The notes beneath the pieces were generated by a model that worked only from the letters and a program-made list of their open reading frames with translations, had not been told where the DNA came from and searched no databases. From positions 310,001 to 374,000 of the forward strand of contig NZ_JXRP01000019.1 of assembly GCF_000829435.1 (NCBI RefSeq): 64,000 nucleotides of DNA, in the 5' to 3' direction. The stretch comes from Jeotgalibacillus soli. Its GTDB lineage: Bacteria; Bacillota; Bacilli; Bacillales; Jeotgalibacillaceae. Positions 59,953-64,000 of the stretch are shown here, one piece after another. The position numbers and the translations under genes are program-made. Position 1 is the first letter of the stretch. The number at the start of each line of letters is the position of its first letter.

Positions 59953-59963
59953 TCATTTGTCAA
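59935..59963 (-). promoter_or_regulatory. Consensus SigA promoter of alaS
   Basis: On the minus strand TTGACA (59958-59963), 17 bases, TATAAT (59935-59940): a perfect consensus. The -35 lies inside the end of the upstream gene. Confidence 0.9.
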
Positions 59964-61026
59964 TTCGATCAAGGCGCTTTCTTGAAAAAGAAATATGAAT
60001 CATGATTGAGATTACCATGTAAAGAGGAACGGCAAGAATTAATCCGATAATCCCGGCCAGTTCACCGCCAACCAGTAATAAAATCATAATCACCAAAGGA
60101 TGCACATCCATGTTTTTGCCCATAATCCACGGTGCTAATAGGTGGCTTTCAAGCATTTGGATAACAAACGCAGCGACAGCAACCCACACAACAAGGTTAA
60201 ACGAAATGGTTCCTGCAATAAAAACAGCTGGCAGCGCACCAAGTATAGGGCCTATGTACGGAATGATATTAAATAAGCCCATTATACCACTAAGCGGCAA
60301 AGCGTATGGTATGTCAAGCAAATAGAGTGCAATAAATGAAACAGTCGCTACTGCGAGCACGAGCCAAAGCTGACCTCGTATATATCCCCCGAGCCTGGTA
60401 TGCAGTGAATGAGAAATTGCAAGTGCGTGTTCTCTTTTATCTGATGGTATAAGAGAAATAGCCGCTTCGCCCATTCGTTCACGATCTTTCAGGACATAAA
60501 ATGTCATAAATGGAACGAGTGAGATCGCAACGATCCACTTGATAGAATGATCCGCCTCCATCATCATTCCCTGCAATCTTTCTTCTGTTCGCCGTACTAA
60601 TCGATCCATCGCTTCTGAGAACAACTGTGCAACAGGTTCTGGCAGCTGAGCAATCCAACCGGAAACTTGATAATTCCAGCCATCTAGTTGAGCAATTATT
60701 TGCGGCAGATGAATGGCGAGATTCTTCCATTCTTCCCATAGAGAAGGAATGCCCCATTGTACAAAGGCACCTACAAATGCCGCAAGTACAATAAATACAA
60801 TCCAAACCGCCAAACGATTTGAACATTTCGCTTTGATTAAGAAATGAACAAACGGCAGCAAAAGATAGGCAAACAACGCACTTAGTAAAAGCGGAACTGC
60901 TGCCAACAATACACTATTAAAAAGCGGCTTCCAGACCGGCCATAATAACTGCGTTACCCATAGGATGAGCAGACTGAAAAAAATGAGCAGAAGCCTGTAC
61001 AGCCACTTTTTTATTATTGGACCCAT
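59953..61026 (-). CDS. yrrI: AI-2E family transporter (YrrI)
   Basis: Polytopic protein of the AI-2E family (old UPF0118). Members include exporters and sodium/proton antiporters; the substrate here is unknown. About eight hydrophobic segments span 357 residues. The family blocks are ISLVPFMTFYVLKDRERM and GLFNIIPYIGPILGALPA. The binding site is weak; the start overlaps the upstream zinc-ribbon gene by 13 bases, suggesting coupling. The alaS promoter starts in its 3' end. Confidence 0.88.
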   Translation of the reverse strand: MGPIIKKWLYRLLLIFFSLLILWVTQLLWPVWKPLFNSVLLAAVPLLLSALFAYLLLPFVHFLIKAKCSNRLAVWIVFIVLAAFVGAFVQWGIPSLWEEWKNLAIHLPQIIAQLDGWNYQVSGWIAQLPEPVAQLFSEAMDRLVRRTEERLQGMMMEADHSIKWIVAISLVPFMTFYVLKDRERMGEAAISLIPSDKREHALAISHSLHTRLGGYIRGQLWLVLAVATVSFIALYLLDIPYALPLSGIMGLFNIIPYIGPILGALPAVFIAGTISFNLVVWVAVAAFVIQMLESHLLAPWIMGKNMDVHPLVIMILLLVGGELAGIIGLILAVPLYMVISIMIHISFSRKRLDRIDK

Positions 61027-61214
61027 TCTTGAAAGCTCGGAAGCTCAGTCTCATAAAAAAGATCATTTAAGCATTCAACTGTGCCATCCTCTGCGATCTC
61101 ATACAAAGTCAGTCTTCCTCTGACATTCATTAACTCTATACAACAGGATCGGCAGTAATAATGATTGGAACCAATTTTCCCTATATTACGCTGTTTACAG
61201 CATGGACATTTCAT
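61014..61214 (-). CDS. Small zinc-ribbon protein, function unknown
   Basis: The 66 residues contain two pairs of cysteines, MKCPCCKQRNIGKIG and HYYCRSCCIEL, typical of a zinc ribbon. The second half includes ECLNDLFYETELP. The start has AAAGGAGGA upstream. It may correspond to the small yrzR of B. subtilis, but I am not sure. It overlaps yrrI. Confidence 0.75.
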   Translation of the reverse strand: MKCPCCKQRNIGKIGSNHYYCRSCCIELMNVRGRLTLYEIAEDGTVECLNDLFYETELPSFQEWVQ

Positions 61215-61286
61215 TAAGGATCCTCCTTTACACGAATGAAAATCTTCGCAGGATTTTACCTACATAATTGCCCATATTCTACTGCT

Positions 61287-63704
61287 TTATTCTTGATTGT
61301 GATTTGCTTCTAAAAAGTCATAAGGGGTGATTCCGTTCATCCCGATCATCGGATCAATTAATAGAAGCGTCTCTTCCGATAAGATGATCTGGTTGCCTGG
61401 AGCCTCGTGAACAGCATTTGGATGGTTCAACGTCTCTTCAAGATTACTTCGCAGCGTCGTCAAACGCTGTAAATCATCGGTCCTCTCAACACCAAATCGA
61501 AATGCCTCTTCTTCTCCGCATAAAATTAAAAAACGTTTACTTCGGGTGATTGCGGTATATAAAAGATTTCTTCTTAGCATTCGGTAATAGCTTTTCACCA
61601 CAGGTAAAATGACAATTGGAAATTCACTTCCCTGAGATTTATGAATGGAGCAGCAAAAGGCGTGTGTTATCTGATTTAAATCCTGTCGAGTATAGGTCAC
61701 TTCTACGCCGTCATAGGACACGAGCAGCATGTCCTGTTTTTCTGTATTTTCTTTTGCATGAAAAATAGAAATAACCTCACCCATATCACCATTAAACACA
61801 TGACTCTCAGGCTGATTGACTAGCTGCAGGATTTTATCGCCAATTCGATAGGTAACCTCACCAAAATTAAGCTCTTTTCTCGTGCCATCAGGGTTCGGAT
61901 TCATCAATTCCTGCAAGACCTGGTTCAAACGGTCAATTCCAGCAGGACCGCGATACATTGGGGCGAGCACTTGTATATCCTTTGTTGTATAGCCTTTTGA
62001 CAAAGCATTCTTCACTATTTTGCCAACGACTTCCTCCATTTGATTCGCTCTGCAAGGAATAAAAGAGCGATCAGGCTGCTGTGTACGAATATTCTGCGGA
62101 ATTCTTCCCTGCTTCATCTGGTGAGCAAGCTCGATAATGGAAGAACCCTCTTCTTGACGATAAATATCCGTCAATTGGACTGTCGGCACCACCTTTGAAT
62201 CAAGTAAATCCTGCAGAACCTGCCCTGGTCCAACAGAGGGCAGCTGATCCTGGTCACCTACCAAAATAACCTGCATCGTGTCTGGAAGAGCCTGAAGCAG
62301 CTGATGAGCAAGCCAAGTATCAACCATGGACATTTCATCAATGATCAGTAGTCTGCCTTCAACTAGTCGGTCTTCATCCTCTTCCATCGATTCCTGCCCA
62401 TTCCATCCAAGAAGTCTATGAATGGTCATAGCAGGAAGTCCTGTTGATTCCGACATCCTTTTTGCGGCGCGGCCAGTGGGTGCCGCAAGCACAACAGGAA
62501 ACGGTTCTTCTTTACTATATTGGTCAGGATCGAGCGATATACCGTGAAGCTCCGCGTAAAGCTCAACGATTCCTTTAATAACTGTTGTTTTCCCTGTACC
62601 CGGACCTCCTGTTAAAATCATCATTGGAGACATTAATGCAGTTTGTATGGCTTCTTTTTGTGAGGATGCATAATAAACACCGAGACGTTCTTCAAGATCT
62701 CCAAGTGCAAGCAAAAACTCAGACTCTGGAAATTGGTTCTCGTATTCCGTCTGAGAAAGAATACGTTGAATATTGGTTACTAATCCTTTTTCAGAAAAAT
62801 AAAGCGACGGCATATAAATTCGCTGATCTTTACCAATGATTTTACCTTTTTCATCAAGCTCCAATAGCTGAGCGGAAATATCCGTATAATCAATGTTTTC
62901 TGCCTGATGTTTTTCTAATAGTTCCTTTACCTTGCTTAAAAGTGTTGAAGCTTCAACAAATACATGTCCTTCCTGCAATGAAGCCTGTTGAAGACAATAT
63001 AAGCAGCCTGCTTTAATACGGTCAGGATGTCGCCCTGATAACCCAAGATGTCTACCAAGATCATCCGCCCGGCCAAATCCAACACCATCGACTTCATAGA
63101 CAAGCTGGTAGGGATTTTTCTGCAATATTTCAAGCGTCGCATCCTGATAAAGCTGATAGATTTTCATGGACAGCTGAGGACCAAACCCCCAGTCATTTAA
63201 ATGCACCATTACACGCTCAAGCCCCTGATGTTCAATCAGCACATCATAAATATGCTTTGCTTTTTCAGCCGACAGCTTGGGCACTTCCTGGAGTACAGCA
63301 TCATTTTCCATAATTTTCGATATCGCTTGTTCACCAAGTGTTTCTACAATTTTTTCAGCCGTTTTGAGACCGATCCCCTGGAAGAGATCACTCGATAAAT
63401 AATGGATGATTCCCTGTTTCGTCTGAGGGAGATCTTTTTTAAAGTGGGTAGTATGAAACTGTTCACCAAAACGAGGATGCTCTTTAAATTGACCATAAAA
63501 TATATACGTATCTTCTTCCTGCATTTTCGGAAAATGGCCAGTTACAACCGCTTCTTTTTCATCATGAGCGGTATTCGTCTCTTCTACACGGACACGGACA
63601 ACGGAATATAGATTGTCTTCATTATGAAAGATCGTCACAATATGACGTCCTTTTATAAATGGCTCCTCCTCGTTAAACAGATCCATTTTAGGCTGGCTGC
63701 TCAT
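61287..63704 (-). CDS. recD2: ATP-dependent DNA helicase RecD2 (YrrC)
   Basis: Superfamily 1B 5'-3' helicase that works without RecBC and affects replication fork progress and repair. The N-terminal OB and helix-hairpin-helix region (about 15-215) marks the RecD2 type. Walker A GGPGTGKTT is at 366-374. DEMSMVD and GDQDQLPSVGPGQ follow, and VTYTRQDLNQITHAFCCSIH and KSQGSEFP near the end. 805 residues. GGGGTG lies 7 bases before the ATG. Confidence 0.96.
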   Translation of the reverse strand: MSSQPKMDLFNEEEPFIKGRHIVTIFHNEDNLYSVVRVRVEETNTAHDEKEAVVTGHFPKMQEEDTYIFYGQFKEHPRFGEQFHTTHFKKDLPQTKQGIIHYLSSDLFQGIGLKTAEKIVETLGEQAISKIMENDAVLQEVPKLSAEKAKHIYDVLIEHQGLERVMVHLNDWGFGPQLSMKIYQLYQDATLEILQKNPYQLVYEVDGVGFGRADDLGRHLGLSGRHPDRIKAGCLYCLQQASLQEGHVFVEASTLLSKVKELLEKHQAENIDYTDISAQLLELDEKGKIIGKDQRIYMPSLYFSEKGLVTNIQRILSQTEYENQFPESEFLLALGDLEERLGVYYASSQKEAIQTALMSPMMILTGGPGTGKTTVIKGIVELYAELHGISLDPDQYSKEEPFPVVLAAPTGRAAKRMSESTGLPAMTIHRLLGWNGQESMEEDEDRLVEGRLLIIDEMSMVDTWLAHQLLQALPDTMQVILVGDQDQLPSVGPGQVLQDLLDSKVVPTVQLTDIYRQEEGSSIIELAHQMKQGRIPQNIRTQQPDRSFIPCRANQMEEVVGKIVKNALSKGYTTKDIQVLAPMYRGPAGIDRLNQVLQELMNPNPDGTRKELNFGEVTYRIGDKILQLVNQPESHVFNGDMGEVISIFHAKENTEKQDMLLVSYDGVEVTYTRQDLNQITHAFCCSIHKSQGSEFPIVILPVVKSYYRMLRRNLLYTAITRSKRFLILCGEEEAFRFGVERTDDLQRLTTLRSNLEETLNHPNAVHEAPGNQIILSEETLLLIDPMIGMNGITPYDFLEANHNQE

Positions 63705-63730
63705 TCCTGCTCACCCCTTTTCCCAACAAA

Positions 63731-64000
63731 TTATGACTGGTCAAGTGCCTGCTTCATCAGTTGTCTTCCATTTAAAGCCAAGTAATGATCTGGTTGTGCT
63801 TCAATCGCCCGTTCAAAGCATTGAAGAGCTGCATGAACATCCTCTGCAAAACCTGCGTGTGCCACTCCCAAGTTGTAAAAAGCATCTGCATGTTTTGAAT
63901 CAAGCGCTGTGGCTTTTTCTAATACAGCAATAGCCTCTGTTCCCAGTTCGAGCTGAGCAAGTGCCAAACCATACTGAAAATGCGCTTCAGCATCATTCTC
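63731..64000 (-). CDS. TPR repeat protein, cut by the window end (YrrB-like)
   Basis: The last 89 residues of a tetratricopeptide protein. Repeats such as ENDAEAHFQYGLALAQLE, DSKHADAFYNLGVAHA and QPDHYLALNGRQ are visible. The frame is open to the edge, so the start lies outside. It precedes recD2 as yrrB does in B. subtilis, 26 bases apart. Confidence 0.88.
   Translation of the reverse strand, partial: ENDAEAHFQYGLALAQLELGTEAIAVLEKATALDSKHADAFYNLGVAHAGFAEDVHAALQCFERAIEAQPDHYLALNGRQLMKQALDQS

Overview
The window is a stretch of core chromosome from an endospore-forming, naturally competent-type member of the Bacillaceae. The evidence is an AT-rich Firmicute sequence with GGAGG-type ribosome binding sites and many TTG and GTG starts, sporulation genes (spoIIP, gpr, sigK, sda, yqfC, yqfD), a comE operon, two T-box leaders, a CIRCE element, a SigW promoter, and gene order close to the Bacillus subtilis sigA-to-yrrB region. 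The species cannot be fixed from the sequence alone. Nearly all genes lie on the minus strand. The exceptions are glyS, rpsT, yqzM, sda, pssA, sigK and yrzA.

Layout, left to right. 1-5.7 kb holds a partial membrane protein, then sigA, dnaG, yqxD, ppsR and ccpN. 5.9-7.6 kb is a glycine-type T-box with a single-chain glycyl-tRNA synthetase. 7.6-19.8 kb runs recO, yqzL, era, cdd, dgkA, ybeY, pgpH, phoH, yqfD, yqfC, a small membrane protein, floA, nfeD, yqeY, rpsU. It combines ribosome maturation, c-di-AMP turnover, sporulation and a SigW membrane-stress operon. 19.8-31.8 kb holds deoC, mtaB, rsmE and prmA, the CIRCE-controlled hrcA-grpE-dnaK-dnaJ heat-shock cluster, then hemW and lepA. 31.9-34.3 kb is spoIIP and gpr. 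34.6-40 kb is rpsT, holA, yqzM and comEA-comEB-comEC. 40-45.1 kb is a tightly overlapped operon from yqeG to yqeM covering ribosome assembly GTPase, shikimate, NAD and Ap4A functions. 45.2-48.7 kb has sda under DnaA boxes, psd and pssA, an uninterrupted sigK, and mtnN. 48.8-64 kb has yrzA, yrrS, greA, udk, the trhP2-trhP1-trmR tRNA wobble-uridine operon, mltG, yrzB, ruvX, yrzL, alaS with its T-box, an AI-2E family protein, a zinc-ribbon protein, recD2 and a TPR protein cut by the window end.

I found no mobile element, CRISPR array, prophage or obvious undescribed multi-gene system; this is conserved housekeeping DNA. The points worth a second look are regulatory or start-site oddities. comEA seems to start at AUU, with an overlapping small ORF that has a much better ribosome binding site. 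A SigE-like promoter may sit inside a terminator hairpin before yqfC. A perfect palindrome lies in the lepA promoter spacer. Paired hairpins upstream of yqzM have no assigned role. sda and psd overlap tail to tail, and a fragment of a dispersed repeat may lie between gpr and spoIIP. Promoters, terminators and starts are read by eye from motifs. Family assignments come from recalled homologues, not from a search.
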